A stretch of 23,462 nt of DNA from an uncultured Bacteroidota bacterium (GCA_903912435.1 CAIWHI010000771.1:1-23462), one strand, 5' to 3'; shown: positions 1-8,014, counted from the stretch's first letter. Program-made: numbers and translations. The notes: generated from the letters alone by a model not told the origin.

Positions 1-1059
1 ACCTATCTTGGTGATGTGCGGGTCAATAACCTCATTGTAATAAACAAGGCTTATGTCCTTATCAATTACAATCCCATCCTTGTCAAAATTGAAAGTAGTT
101 TCATCCTTGCTACTCAGGCTTATTTTTGTTTTTTCAATTTCTTTGAAAATTGTATAACCCAGGTTTTTCTCTAGCAGGGTAATCAGGTGACGTAGTTGTT
201 CATTCCTACCACTGTATACATAATACTTTTCTATCTCCCTTATTACCTTCTGTACATTGAAAAAGTTCATTTTTTCCCACGATGAAATATTATCGTAGAG
301 CATACCTGGCACCTCAAGCTTTTTGCCTGGGGTAGATTCATAAAGCGATTCTTTACCAAAGTAGGGTGTGAGTGCCTTAAGCATAAAAGCCGAATCGAAA
401 CTATCACCACCTATGTAAATACCTCCCTGGGCTATCATATCGCCCTTGCGATTTGGTTGCCTGTATTTTTCAGGGCCAAGGTTCATAATGGTAAAGTCTG
501 ATGTACCACCACCTATATCAGCTACTAAAACAGTTTCATTGGTTTTCAATGTTCGCTCATAGGCAAAGGCAGCAGCAATAGGTTCCATCTGGAATTTTAT
601 TTGCTTAAAGCCCGCTTTTATAGCTGCCTTTTCAAGCCTATCCTGGGCCAGTTTATCTTTGGTAGGGTCTTCATCAAAAAATACCGGCCTGCCGAGTATT
701 ACATTATCCACCTGCTCGCCCAAAAAGTCATCGGCCTTATCTTTCAGGTATTTCAGCACCAGGGTCACGAGGTCGGTAGCGGTATATTTTTGGTTGTAAA
801 CCCGGGTTTCGGTAAAGCTGGTGCGGGGCAGTACTCTTTTCACCGATTTCATAAACCTGCCTGCCAGGCGGTTTTCCAGATAAGCATCTATGGCCGGTTG
901 GCCAATAAAGGAAACTAATTTACTACTATTATTGGGTAGTATGAAAAATAAAATTGATGCATCGCTAAATGTCTTGATTACTTCATTCTTTTCAATATCA
1001 AGGATTGAAAGTGCTGAGTTAGTCGTTCCAAAATCAAATCCATATACGTAATTGCCCAA
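1..1059 (-). CDS. Hsp70-like chaperone (YegD/DnaK-type ATPase), C-terminus cut by window edge
   Basis: The minus-strand frame is open for 353 codons and runs off the left edge. The N-terminus reads GNYVYGFDFGTTNSA, with the Hsp70/actin phosphate-1 loop at about residues 9-14. The phosphate-2 loop ADIGGGTSDF lies at about 179-188, and IGGDSFDSAF follows in the Hsp70 order. The family uses an actin-like fold to bind ATP; stand-alone forms such as YegD are about 450 residues, so roughly 100 residues are probably missing. A stop codon lies four codons upstream of the chosen TTG start (1057-1059), and there is no ATG before the first conserved motif, so TTG is the best start. It is divergent from the helicase gene. 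The client is unknown. It could equally be called a generic Hsp70-family protein; nothing visible shows a substrate-binding domain. Confidence 0.85.
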   Translation of the reverse strand, partial: MGNYVYGFDFGTTNSALSILDIEKNEVIKTFSDASILFFILPNNSSKLVSFIGQPAIDAYLENRLAGRFMKSVKRVLPRTSFTETRVYNQKYTATDLVTLVLKYLKDKADDFLGEQVDNVILGRPVFFDEDPTKDKLAQDRLEKAAIKAGFKQIKFQMEPIAAAFAYERTLKTNETVLVADIGGGTSDFTIMNLGPEKYRQPNRKGDMIAQGGIYIGGDSFDSAFMLKALTPYFGKESLYESTPGKKLEVPGMLYDNISSWEKMNFFNVQKVIREIEKYYVYSGRNEQLRHLITLLEKNLGYTIFKEIEKTKISLSSKDETTFNFDKDGIVIDKDISLVYYNEVIDPHITKIG

Positions 1060-1262
1060 TTTTTGCCTGTTTTATTATTATTTAAACCTGTTTGCCCAAT
1101 CTTATTCCCGATTCCGCCAAATATCCTTAACTATTTAGACTTGGGAAAATCAATTTTGTTGTGATGGGTATTTGAATAGATAAAGTAGGCCATAATTTAC
1201 TTTTTAGCAGTTCTATTAGCTGCCAAACCCATCAATTCCTACATTTTCCTTATTTTTAACCG

Positions 1263-3089
1263 ATGGCAGAAACTAAGCCCAATACTGAACCTCTTGATAC
1301 CACGAATAATATCTTTCAAAAAGCGGTATCATTTGTAAAGGAAACCAATGAAAACCTGTTCCTTACCGGTAAAGCCGGTACCGGGAAAACTACGTTCCTC
1401 AAGTATATAAGAACTCAAACACGTAAACAAAGTGCCATTGTAGCCCCTACAGGTGTTGCTGCTATTAATGCAGGTGGAGAAACCATCCATTCCTTCCTGC
1501 AATTGCCTTTTGGGCCTTTTATTCCCGGTAATGCAGGTGGCTTTGGTCGCCAGCCGGGAGAAACACAAGATAAACACAGCCTGCTTGCCAATCTACGGCT
1601 ACGTGAGTCTAAGCAAAAGCTGCTGCGTAACCTTGAACTATTAATTATTGATGAGGTGAGTATGGTTCGCTGCGACCTGCTCGACTCTATGGACCTGGTG
1701 CTAAGGCATGTGAGGCGCAACATGTCCCAGCCTTTTGGTGGGGTACAAATGGTTTTTATTGGCGACCTTTTTCAGTTACCACCGGTAGCCCCCGAGCATG
1801 ACTGGGAAATACTGAAGCATTTTTATGCCAGCCCTTATTTCTTCGATGCCCAGGTAATCCGCCACAACCCACCAGTATACATTGAGCTCAAAAAGATTTA
1901 CCGCCAGAAAGAGCAGACCTTTATAGATATATTGAATAGGGTACGTAGTGGCACTGTAGAACCTGAAGATATTAATACACTCAACCTTCAATACGACCCT
2001 AACCCACAAAAAGAAGATGGTTATATTATCCTGTCAACCCATAACCGGATAGCCGATGAAATAAACCAAAATGCATTGTCGCTACTCACTACACCGGTAC
2101 ATACTTTTAAGGGAGACATAAAAAATGACTTCAACCCAAAGAACTTACCAACCGAACAGGATTTAGTACTAAAGGTTGGTGCGCAGGTAATGTTTGTAAA
2201 AAACGATATTCAGGTTCCCAGGAGATATTATAATGGCAAAATTGGCAAGGTGGAAGCCATTAATTCGGCTGGAATATTTGTTAGCTTTCCCGGTGAAGGA
2301 AACGACCGCTTACAACTGGAACAAGAAACCTGGAAAAGTATGCGCTATAGTTTCAACCAGATTCTTGGGGAAATAGAAGAAGAAGAAACCGGTAGTTTCA
2401 CACAATTCCCAGTGCGGTTGGCATGGGCTATTACTGTACATAAGAGCCAGGGGCTCACCCTTCAAAAAGCAGTTGTTGACCTTAGCCAGTCTTTTGCACC
2501 AGGACAGGTGTATGTAGCTTTAAGCCGTTGCACTACAATGCAGGGACTGGTTTTACGTAGTAGATTGAACATCACTAATGTAATAGTAGATGACCGGGTA
2601 CTTGAATTTGCCCGACTGGAAAGTGAAGAAGATGAGTTGGAGCAATTGCTGAAAGAGAGCCGGCGTATAGCTGCTGCACAGCAACTATGCAAGATATTTA
2701 CGTTTAAGGAGATTGTTATCCATACCGAACAAATGCATGCCGAATTGCTGAAACGCAAAGCAGGTGCTACTGATAAAAACGTAGAGATTAATGAATCTAT
2801 TTTAAAGACCCTAAAAGAAGCCCAAACGCACGCAGAAGGCTTCCAGAGGCAAATACACAGCCTTATAGCAGGCTTGGAAGATGAACGCCTTATGGAGCGC
2901 AAAAAGGCTGCTATAGCCTATTTTAGTACCAAAGTCATCAACCCTACCTATACCTTGGTGGAACAGCACATCATCAGCCTCGGCTCATTGACCAAAGTAG
3001 CCAAACTAGTGAAACTCTGGAAAGAATTAAACATCAGGCTCAAGCATAAGAACACCGATATTCAAAAGGCTGAAGAGATTCAACCATGA
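1263..3089 (+). CDS. Pif1-like superfamily 1 DNA helicase
   Basis: A 608-residue protein. Walker A GKAGTGKTT is at residues 36-44, motif Ia APTGVAAINAGG at about 61-72, Walker B LLIIDEVSM near 126-134, and the late helicase motifs AWAITVHKSQGLT and GQVYVALSRC between about 385 and 420. This order is that of Pif1/RecD2-type 5'-3' helicases, which unwind forks, G-quadruplexes and R-loops (family knowledge). Residues from about 450 on are rich in Glu and Lys and predicted mostly helical by eye; they may be an accessory DNA- or protein-binding region. The ATG at 1263 follows an AT-rich leader and no alternative start precedes the first motif usefully. It is divergent from the Hsp70-like gene and overlaps the SnoaL-like gene tail to tail by 10 bp. 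Confidence 0.92.
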   Translation: MAETKPNTEPLDTTNNIFQKAVSFVKETNENLFLTGKAGTGKTTFLKYIRTQTRKQSAIVAPTGVAAINAGGETIHSFLQLPFGPFIPGNAGGFGRQPGETQDKHSLLANLRLRESKQKLLRNLELLIIDEVSMVRCDLLDSMDLVLRHVRRNMSQPFGGVQMVFIGDLFQLPPVAPEHDWEILKHFYASPYFFDAQVIRHNPPVYIELKKIYRQKEQTFIDILNRVRSGTVEPEDINTLNLQYDPNPQKEDGYIILSTHNRIADEINQNALSLLTTPVHTFKGDIKNDFNPKNLPTEQDLVLKVGAQVMFVKNDIQVPRRYYNGKIGKVEAINSAGIFVSFPGEGNDRLQLEQETWKSMRYSFNQILGEIEEEETGSFTQFPVRLAWAITVHKSQGLTLQKAVVDLSQSFAPGQVYVALSRCTTMQGLVLRSRLNITNVIVDDRVLEFARLESEEDELEQLLKESRRIAAAQQLCKIFTFKEIVIHTEQMHAELLKRKAGATDKNVEINESILKTLKEAQTHAEGFQRQIHSLIAGLEDERLMERKKAAIAYFSTKVINPTYTLVEQHIISLGSLTKVAKLVKLWKELNIRLKHKNTDIQKAEEIQP

Positions 3090-3451
3090 TAAACACGGGA
3101 GGCTACTATTAATCCATCAGCTATTTCCAATACTTCGCCCACCAGCATATCTACTTCATTTTCTACACTACGCACATATTCCATAAACACCCTTTGCTCA
3201 TTGACTGTGAATGTGGTGGGTCTATAGCTTAGGGTAGGTAATCTGTTAAACGAATCCTGCCACCAAGCCCTCAAGGCTGCCTTGCCTTTTACAAGTCCGT
3301 TGGTCTCTGGTTGGCGTACTTTCAGCTTCGGGCTGTAGTGTTCTGCCTCATCATGATATAAAGCCAAAAGCTGTTCCAGATTATGGTCATTAAATGCCTG
3401 GAACCATTTCGTAGCTATTTCTATATTTTGCTGTTGTAAATCGTTATTCAT
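3080..3451 (-). CDS. SnoaL/NTF2-like fold protein
   Basis: A 123-residue protein if begun at the ATG at 3449-3451 (MNNDLQQQNIEIATKWFQAF); a non-ATG extension to 3484 is possible but adds an unlikely leader. The pattern is an N-terminal helix pair, then FNDHNLEQLLALYHDEAEHYSP, then alternating strands ending ADGLIVASRVYHG. This is typical of the SnoaL-like/NTF2-like cone fold, used by small isomerases, cyclases and orphan stress proteins. No specific catalytic set can be assigned. Its stop overlaps the end of the helicase gene. Upstream, toward higher coordinates, lies the five-copy palindrome array, so this gene could share regulation with the divergent ATPase gene (inference). A weak TACTTTG at 3472-3478 (minus) may be a -7 box one base short. 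Confidence 0.7.
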   Translation of the reverse strand: MNNDLQQQNIEIATKWFQAFNDHNLEQLLALYHDEAEHYSPKLKVRQPETNGLVKGKAALRAWWQDSFNRLPTLSYRPTTFTVNEQRVFMEYVRSVENEVDMLVGEVLEIADGLIVASRVYHG

Positions 3452-3515
3452 GATACCGATGATTAGGGCAACAAAGTAGCACATTTTACTGTATCAGTCA
3501 TACATCATGCTCTTC

Positions 3516-3721
3516 ACGTTAATTTAGTCAATACGTTGACTATTTTTACACTAATTTAGTCAATACATTGACCAAATTTACTTAAAACCAATAATTTGGC
3601 AATCTCGCCTATCTAATTTCTAAGCCTGTTAAACGTTAATTTAGTCAATGTAACGACTATTTTTACGTTAATTTAGTCAATACGATGACCATTTTTACAA
3701 TAATTTAGTCAACATGTTGAC
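3516..3721. repeat. Five-copy palindromic operator-like array, 32-bp period
   Basis: Five copies of a unit with the core TTTAGTCAA-N4-TTGAC. The 14-bp palindromic cores are at 3527-3540 (GTCAATACGTTGAC), 3559-3572 (GTCAATACATTGAC), 3644-3657 (GTCAATGTAACGAC, degenerate right half), 3676-3689 (GTCAATACGATGAC) and 3708-3721 (GTCAACATGTTGAC, perfect palindrome). Start-to-start distances are 32, 85, 32 and 32 bp. The flanks are also conserved: AATTTA before the core and often ATTTTTAC after it. Thirty-two bp is close to three helical turns, so neighbouring sites face the same side of DNA. The last copy covers the expected -33 region of the ATPase promoter. The most economical reading is an operator array for a dimeric regulator; which protein binds is unknown. 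Confidence 0.8.
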
Positions 3722-3747
3722 AGATTTATTGTTTTATAGTAGTTTTG
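3717..3747 (+). promoter_or_regulatory. Predicted promoter of the DUF4143 ATPase gene
   Basis: TAGTTTTG at 3740-3747 matches the Bacteroidota -7 consensus TAnnTTTG exactly. A TTG at 3717-3719 lies 20 nt upstream, where the -33 element is expected, and is part of palindrome copy 5. This predicts a transcript start near 3752 and a leader of about 14 nt before the ATG at 3766. It also argues against the TTG codon at 3745, which lies inside the promoter box. Confidence 0.65.
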
Positions 3748-3765
3748 TGTCATAAACTATATTTT

Positions 3766-4902
3766 ATGGTGAACTACCAGAGGTCACTCCAAAAAAATAT
3801 CGAAGAACTTATTGGCTCCAATAAGGTAATAATAATTACCGGTACCCGCCGTGTAGGTAAAACTGTATTGATTAATGCCATAAAAGAAAAGTACCTAGGC
3901 AAGTATCTTTCGCTAAATGGTGAGGATTTTGATGTTCATGAATTACTTAAAAACCGGAGTGTTGCCAACTATACACGCCTAATTGGTGATGCCACCCTAT
4001 TGCTTATTGATGAAGCCCAAGCCATACCGGATACCGGTATGGTGCTCAAGCTTATGATTGACTCCATTCCTTCATTGACCATAATAGCTACAGGTTCGTC
4101 GTCCCTTGATATCATGAATAAATCAGGGGCTCCTCTCACCGGCAGGCAATACGAAACCAGTATGTATCCTTTGGCGCAACTGGAAATAGCCGGGCATGAA
4201 ACCCTGCTACAAACCAACCAGAACCTTGATGAAAGGCTCATATTCGGTAGTTACCCAGAAGTGCTGAACCTCAAAACTATAGCACAAAAAACCAGCTATC
4301 TATCTCAACTGGTGCAATCATATCTACTAAAGGACATCCTCGCTTATGATGGTATCAGGCACTCTGAAAAGATATATAGCCTGCTGCGCTTAATAGCCCG
4401 CCAATCGGGCAGCGAAGTCTCGTACACTGAATTAGGGAACAAACTAGGTATGAGTAAAAACACTGTTGAAAGCTATCTGGACCTATTGTCTAAGGTATTC
4501 ATTATCTATAAAGTGGGTGCATATGGTAATAACCAGAGGAAAGAAATATCTAAAGGGGTAAAGTGGTACTTCTTCGATAATGGTATTCGCAATGCAATTA
4601 TCAACGATTTCAGGTTACCTCCTTTGCGGGAGGATATGGGAATATTATGGGAAAACTACCTGCTCTATGAGCGCATTAAGAGCAATGCCTATAAAGGAAT
4701 TGATGCCCAATACTATTTTTGGAGGACCTATGACCAGCAGGAAATTGACCTGATTGAATACTCCAATGGTCAGACCTGCGCATTCGAATTTAAACTTTCT
4801 CCAAAAGCAAAGGCTAAGCTACCAGAGTTCTTTGCCAAAACATACCCCGGAGTTCCCTTTACCAAGATATCCAGAGATAATTATTTAGACTGGATTTTAT
4901 GA
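3766..4902 (+). CDS. AAA ATPase with winged-helix and DUF4143 PD-(D/E)XK-like C-terminus
   Basis: A 378-residue protein from the ATG at 3766. Walker A GTRRVGKT is at residues 26-33, Walker B LLLIDEAQ at about 78-85, and a sensor-like IIATGSSSL at about 106-114. A winged-helix-like stretch (VSYTELGNKLGMSKNTVESY) follows at about 217-236. The C-terminus carries QQEIDLIE (324-331) and AFEFKL (339-344), the spaced Asp and Glu-x-Lys pattern of the nuclease-like DUF4143 fold. The family is widespread in bacteria and archaea, often in many copies per genome, and its function is unknown. It is monocistronic: an operator array and promoter lie directly upstream and a strong hairpin directly downstream. 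Autoregulation through its own winged helix is possible but unproven. Confidence 0.9.
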   Translation: MVNYQRSLQKNIEELIGSNKVIIITGTRRVGKTVLINAIKEKYLGKYLSLNGEDFDVHELLKNRSVANYTRLIGDATLLLIDEAQAIPDTGMVLKLMIDSIPSLTIIATGSSSLDIMNKSGAPLTGRQYETSMYPLAQLEIAGHETLLQTNQNLDERLIFGSYPEVLNLKTIAQKTSYLSQLVQSYLLKDILAYDGIRHSEKIYSLLRLIARQSGSEVSYTELGNKLGMSKNTVESYLDLLSKVFIIYKVGAYGNNQRKEISKGVKWYFFDNGIRNAIINDFRLPPLREDMGILWENYLLYERIKSNAYKGIDAQYYFWRTYDQQEIDLIEYSNGQTCAFEFKLSPKAKAKLPEFFAKTYPGVPFTKISRDNYLDWIL

Positions 4903-4922
4903 TAGGAAAGTGCCTAAACCTT

Positions 4923-4965
4923 AAATAGCAAACCTGCCCTATATTCAAAGGCAGGTTTGCTATTT
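4923..4965. terminator. Bidirectional hairpin between the ATPase gene and apaG
   Basis: A perfect 16-bp inverted repeat (AAATAGCAAACCTGCC at 4923-4938 with its complement at 4950-4965) surrounds an 11-nt loop. It lies 20 bp after the ATPase stop and 17 bp after the apaG stop, between convergent genes, so it can serve both. The stem ends in A/T runs on each side. Confidence 0.85.
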
Positions 4966-4982
4966 CTATAACCAAGTAGTAA

Positions 4983-5369
4983 TTAATTCATTTTAGCTGG
5001 TACTATCAGTAAGAATTCAGGGATTTTTACTGTTAGCTTCTTTTTATTAAAGAGGTTCTCTATCAGGTAAGAACCATACATTTTGCCAATATCGCTGTGC
5101 ATATTTGAGGCTGATGTGTATTGGTAACTACTACCTGGTGTAATAACAGGTTGCTGCCCCACTACCCCATCGCCTTCCACTTCCCTATGCGTACCATTAC
5201 TATCAACTATGTGCCAATGCCTGCTCAACAATTTCACAGGATAGATAGTAAGGTTCTCGATGGTAATTCTATATGCGAAAAGGTACTCTGAATTTAATGG
5301 ATTGGATTGCATGGGTTGGTAAAAACTCTCTACCATAATATTTACACCTTCTGTGACTTGTTGCACCAT
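4983..5369 (-). CDS. apaG: ApaG (DUF525) domain protein
   Basis: A 128-residue protein, the usual ApaG length. The signature GDGVVGQQPVITPGSSYQYTS is followed by GKMYGSYLIE, with an FAYRITIENL strand and RHWHIVDSNG before it; this is the ApaG immunoglobulin-like beta sandwich. Genetics in enterobacteria links the family to Co2+/Mg2+ homeostasis, and the fold also occurs in some F-box proteins; the biochemical role is unresolved. The ATG at 5367-5369 is preferred to a TTG three codons upstream because it gives the family length. An exact -7 box lies 23 bp upstream, so it can be transcribed separately from recX, which lies 57 bp further upstream on the same strand. Confidence 0.9.
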   Translation of the reverse strand: MVQQVTEGVNIMVESFYQPMQSNPLNSEYLFAYRITIENLTIYPVKLLSRHWHIVDSNGTHREVEGDGVVGQQPVITPGSSYQYTSASNMHSDIGKMYGSYLIENLFNKKKLTVKIPEFLLIVPAKMN

Positions 5370-5391
5370 AAGAGACAAATTATTAGTAATT

Positions 5392-5399
5392 CAAAGGTA
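5392..5399 (-). promoter_or_regulatory. -7 box upstream of apaG
   Basis: On the minus strand this reads TACCTTTG, an exact TAnnTTTG match, in the gap between recX and apaG. It predicts a short leader of about 18 nt. No clear TTTG -33 element is seen at the expected distance. Confidence 0.5.
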
Positions 5400-5426
5400 T
5401 GCTAAATGTATTAAATAATATACTTT

Positions 5427-5870
5427 TTATAGTAAATCTTTTACAAAACCAAGCACCAGGTCTTGCTCATATCCTTTCTGTAGTAAGTACCTATATAGCT
5501 TACCCTTACGTGCCAGGCTACTCCTGTCCTTTTTCAATTCCTCTGCCTTTTTAGTAGCCAGCCTTTCCAGAGTTTGTATATATTGCTCATCATCTATTTC
5601 CTTCATTGCCTTCTTGATGCAATAGTCCGATATCTTCCTGAGTTTTAATTCTTGCTTTATCTTAACCCTACCCCAATGCTTTATCCTGAACTTACCACCT
5701 GCAAACAATACAGCAAAGCGTTCTTCATTGAGTACCCCATTTTCTATAAGTAAGCTAATCTGTCTTTCAACATCAGGTGTGGTAAACCCTAATTCATAGA
5801 GTTTGTTCCGCACCTCCATATGGCAGCGCTCCTGATACTTACAATAATGAAGAATTGAGGCTTCAAGCAT
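5427..5870 (-). CDS. recX: RecX-family regulator of RecA
   Basis: A 147-residue protein made of three-helix repeats. The stretch NEERFAVLFAGGKFRIKHWG followed by RVKIKQELKLRKIS matches the RecX core, with a first repeat (ERCHMEVRNKLYELGF) before it and a last (KGKLYRYLLQKGYEQDLV) after it. RecX binds in the groove of RecA filaments and limits their growth and activity in recombination and the SOS response (family knowledge). A TAG lies two codons before the ATG at 5868-5870, so the start is fixed unless a GTG/TTG inside is used. recA is not in the window. It follows mnmG on the same strand with a 156-bp gap. Confidence 0.88.
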   Translation of the reverse strand: MLEASILHYCKYQERCHMEVRNKLYELGFTTPDVERQISLLIENGVLNEERFAVLFAGGKFRIKHWGRVKIKQELKLRKISDYCIKKAMKEIDDEQYIQTLERLATKKAEELKKDRSSLARKGKLYRYLLQKGYEQDLVLGFVKDLL

Positions 5871-5909
5871 ACCCTATTTATCTCCTACTCGCTTTTTATC
5901 AATTATAGC

Positions 5910-5939
5910 AAAAAAAACACAAAAAACACAAGTTTTTTG
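5910..5939 (-). terminator. Possible A/T-stem terminator downstream of mnmG
   Basis: CAAAAAAC (5920-5927) and GTTTTTTG (5932-5939) form an 8-bp stem with a 4-nt loop. On the minus strand a run of eight T follows (about 5910-5917), as in an intrinsic terminator, but the stem is almost all A-T and weak. A second small hairpin (TCCCTAC/GTAGGGA, 5974-5991) lies closer to the mnmG stop and lacks a T run. Confidence 0.35.
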
Positions 5940-6026
5940 CCTTAAGTGCTTTTTTTGCGTTTATTTTATTTTGTCCCTACCTTAGTAGGGAATTATTCAA
6001 TTTTAAAAGGCTATAATTTGGGCTAT

Positions 6027-7895
6027 TTAGCGACCCATATACACCATAAGAATTTGCACATCGCTAGGGTTCACGCCACTTATCCTGCTTGCCTGTCCCA
6101 AAGTTCTTGGCTTAATTTTTTGTAGTTTTTGTCTTGCCTCGGTTGAGATAGCAGAAAGCTTATCGTAATTGAAATTCTCAGGAATCATCAACTCTTCCAG
6201 AGTCGACATCTTTTTCACCAGCTCCTGCTCCTTCTCAATATACACATCATACTTCATCTGGATTTCCACCTGTTCCAATATCAGCGGGTCAGCTTCATTA
6301 ATAGCATCATTGAGTGCAGGTATGGCTGTCATCATTTCCTTGATACCAATTCCCGGCCTTAATAATAATTTACCCGCCTTAGTCTTATCTAACAGAACGC
6401 TGGAATCCTTATCAATCAAAAACTGGTCTGTCATTTCCTTATTTAGGGTAAAATCAGCCAATAGTGCTTTGATTCGTGCAACTTTATCCTTCTTAGCATT
6501 CATAAGGTCAAGCCTTTGGTCTGATGCTAAGCCTATTTTATGTGCCAATTCTGTTAAACGTAGGTCAGCATTATCCTGCCTGAGCAATGTCCTGAACTCT
6601 GCCCGGCTGGTAAACATCCTATAAGGTTCATCAGTACCTTTATTAATAAGATCGTCAATAAGCACACCTATATAGGCCTCACTCCTCTGTAACACTACAG
6701 GCTCTTGTTCATGAGCATTTCTACTCGCATTAATTCCTGCCATCAGACCCTGACAAGCTGCTTCTTCATACCCTGTGGTACCATTTATCTGACCTGCAAA
6801 GAACAAATTCTTGATTAATTTAGTTTCCAAGGTGAATTTCAACTGTGTTGGTGGGAAATAGTCGTACTCAATGGCATATCCTGGCCTGAAAAACTTACAA
6901 TTCTCGAAACCGGCCACCATTCTTAAAGCCTTATACTGCACATGTTCGGGTAAAGAAGTACTAAACCCATTCACGTATATCTCCACCGTATTCCAACCCT
7001 CTGGTTCTACAAATAACTGATGCCTGCTTCTATCTGCAAAGCGACTTATCTTATCCTCAATACTCGGGCAATACCTGGGACCACTACCTTTTATTCGTCC
7101 CTGGTACATAGGTGATTGTTCAAAGCCTGTTTTCAGTATTTCATGCACCTCAGGACTGGTATAAGTAACCCAACAACACCTTTGTGCCTCAGTTTTAATC
7201 TTTTCTATGGGCAAATAACTGAATCCTACCACTTCCTCATCACCATCCTGTATCTCCATTTTAGAATAATCAAGGCTTCTGCCGTCTATCCGAGGTGGAG
7301 TACCTGTTTTAAGCCTTGCACTTTCAAAGCCATATTCCACTAGCTGTTCAGTAATACCAGTAGCACCCTTTTCACCCATTCTTCCACCTCCAAATTGCTT
7401 CTCCCCTATGTGAATTACCCCATTTAAGAAGGTACCATTGGTCAATACCACACATTTAGCCCTAATCTCCTCTCCCATTCCTGTTACAATCCCTGCAATT
7501 GTTCCACGTGAAACAATTAGTCCCTTCACCATATCCTGCCAAAAATCCACGTTCAATGTATGTTCAAGCATTTCACGCCATGTAGCTGCAAACAAATGCC
7601 TGTCATTCTGGGTACGGGGGCTCCACATACCAGGACCTTTAGACTTATTGAGCATTCTGAACTGGATAGTGCTCTTGTCACTTACAATACCACTATAACC
7701 ACCCATTGCATCAATCTCGCGTACTATCTGTCCTTTAGCAATACCGCCCATTGCAGGGTTACAGCTCATTTGGGCTATAGTTTGCATGTTCATGGTAACT
7801 AACAATACCTTTGAACCCATATTGGCAGCAGCAGCAGCAGCTTCACACCCTGCATGACCTGCACCAACCACAATCACATCATATTCTGGAAACAT
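6027..7895 (-). CDS. mnmG: MnmG (GidA), tRNA U34 carboxymethylaminomethyl modification FAD enzyme
   Basis: A 622-residue protein from MFPEYDVIVVGAGHAGCEAA. The FAD dinucleotide loop GAGHAG is at 11-16, conserved Cys45 is in MSCNPAMGGIAKG, and conserved Cys276 is in GPRYCPSIEDK. The C-terminus ends in the tRNA-binding helical domain (SRISGVNPSDVQILMVYMGR). With MnmE it installs cmnm5 groups at tRNA wobble uridine using FAD and methylene-tetrahydrofolate. A longer frame to 7949 exists, but an exact -7 box lies between the two candidate starts, and family proteins begin at this MFP position. The coding sequence contains a parS-like palindrome at 7499-7516, read as IVSRGT. The mnmE and rsmG genes are not in the window. 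Closeness of mnmG to the origin is common in bacteria. Confidence 0.97.
   Translation of the reverse strand: MFPEYDVIVVGAGHAGCEAAAAAANMGSKVLLVTMNMQTIAQMSCNPAMGGIAKGQIVREIDAMGGYSGIVSDKSTIQFRMLNKSKGPGMWSPRTQNDRHLFAATWREMLEHTLNVDFWQDMVKGLIVSRGTIAGIVTGMGEEIRAKCVVLTNGTFLNGVIHIGEKQFGGGRMGEKGATGITEQLVEYGFESARLKTGTPPRIDGRSLDYSKMEIQDGDEEVVGFSYLPIEKIKTEAQRCCWVTYTSPEVHEILKTGFEQSPMYQGRIKGSGPRYCPSIEDKISRFADRSRHQLFVEPEGWNTVEIYVNGFSTSLPEHVQYKALRMVAGFENCKFFRPGYAIEYDYFPPTQLKFTLETKLIKNLFFAGQINGTTGYEEAACQGLMAGINASRNAHEQEPVVLQRSEAYIGVLIDDLINKGTDEPYRMFTSRAEFRTLLRQDNADLRLTELAHKIGLASDQRLDLMNAKKDKVARIKALLADFTLNKEMTDQFLIDKDSSVLLDKTKAGKLLLRPGIGIKEMMTAIPALNDAINEADPLILEQVEIQMKYDVYIEKEQELVKKMSTLEELMIPENFNYDKLSAISTEARQKLQKIKPRTLGQASRISGVNPSDVQILMVYMGR
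7499..7516. other. parS-like ParB site inside mnmG
   Basis: TGTTCCACGTGAAACA (7500-7515) differs from a perfect parS palindrome by one asymmetric position and keeps the central CACGTG, with T and A extending the symmetry one base each side. It matches the widely conserved ParB consensus TGTTnCACGTGnAACA. It lies within mnmG and is 516 bp from the perfect site at 8016-8031. Confidence 0.75.
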
Positions 7896-7901
7896 ATTGC
7901 G

Positions 7902-7909
7902 CAAAGATA
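7902..7909 (-). promoter_or_regulatory. -7 box of mnmG, very close to the start codon
   Basis: On the minus strand this reads TATCTTTG, an exact TAnnTTTG match, only 6 bp upstream of the mnmG ATG. The expected transcript start would be at or within a few bases of the start codon, giving a nearly leaderless mRNA. A TTTA lies about 21 nt further upstream as a poor -33 candidate. Confidence 0.45.
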
Positions 7910-8014
7910 AGTTATCTCTATGGTGTAGCCTAAACTTGCTAGCCTTCAACCTATCAATAAATCTTCTTAAGGTATAGTCTACCCTAAATAGAAAAATTTA
8001 ACGTCAAAATCAAA

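Noticed and set aside
601..918. Plus-strand frame of 105 codons
   Set aside because: It is antisense to the Hsp70-like gene, whose frame is continuous and rich in conserved motifs.
1118..1125. Minus-strand GATATTTG as -7 box of the Hsp70-like gene
   Set aside because: One mismatch to TAnnTTTG and no -33 element at the right distance; not strong enough to list.
3516..3721. CRISPR array
   Set aside because: The regular 32-bp spacing invites it, but there are no unique spacers: the bases between cores are themselves similar, copies diverge, and no cas gene is near. Operator sites fit better.
5974..5991. TCCCTAC/GTAGGGA hairpin as the mnmG terminator
   Set aside because: A 7-bp stem without a following T run on the minus strand; kept only as a minor structure.
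7896..7949. Longer MnmG N-terminus
   Set aside because: The 18 extra residues are not MnmG-like, and an exact -7 box lies inside this stretch.
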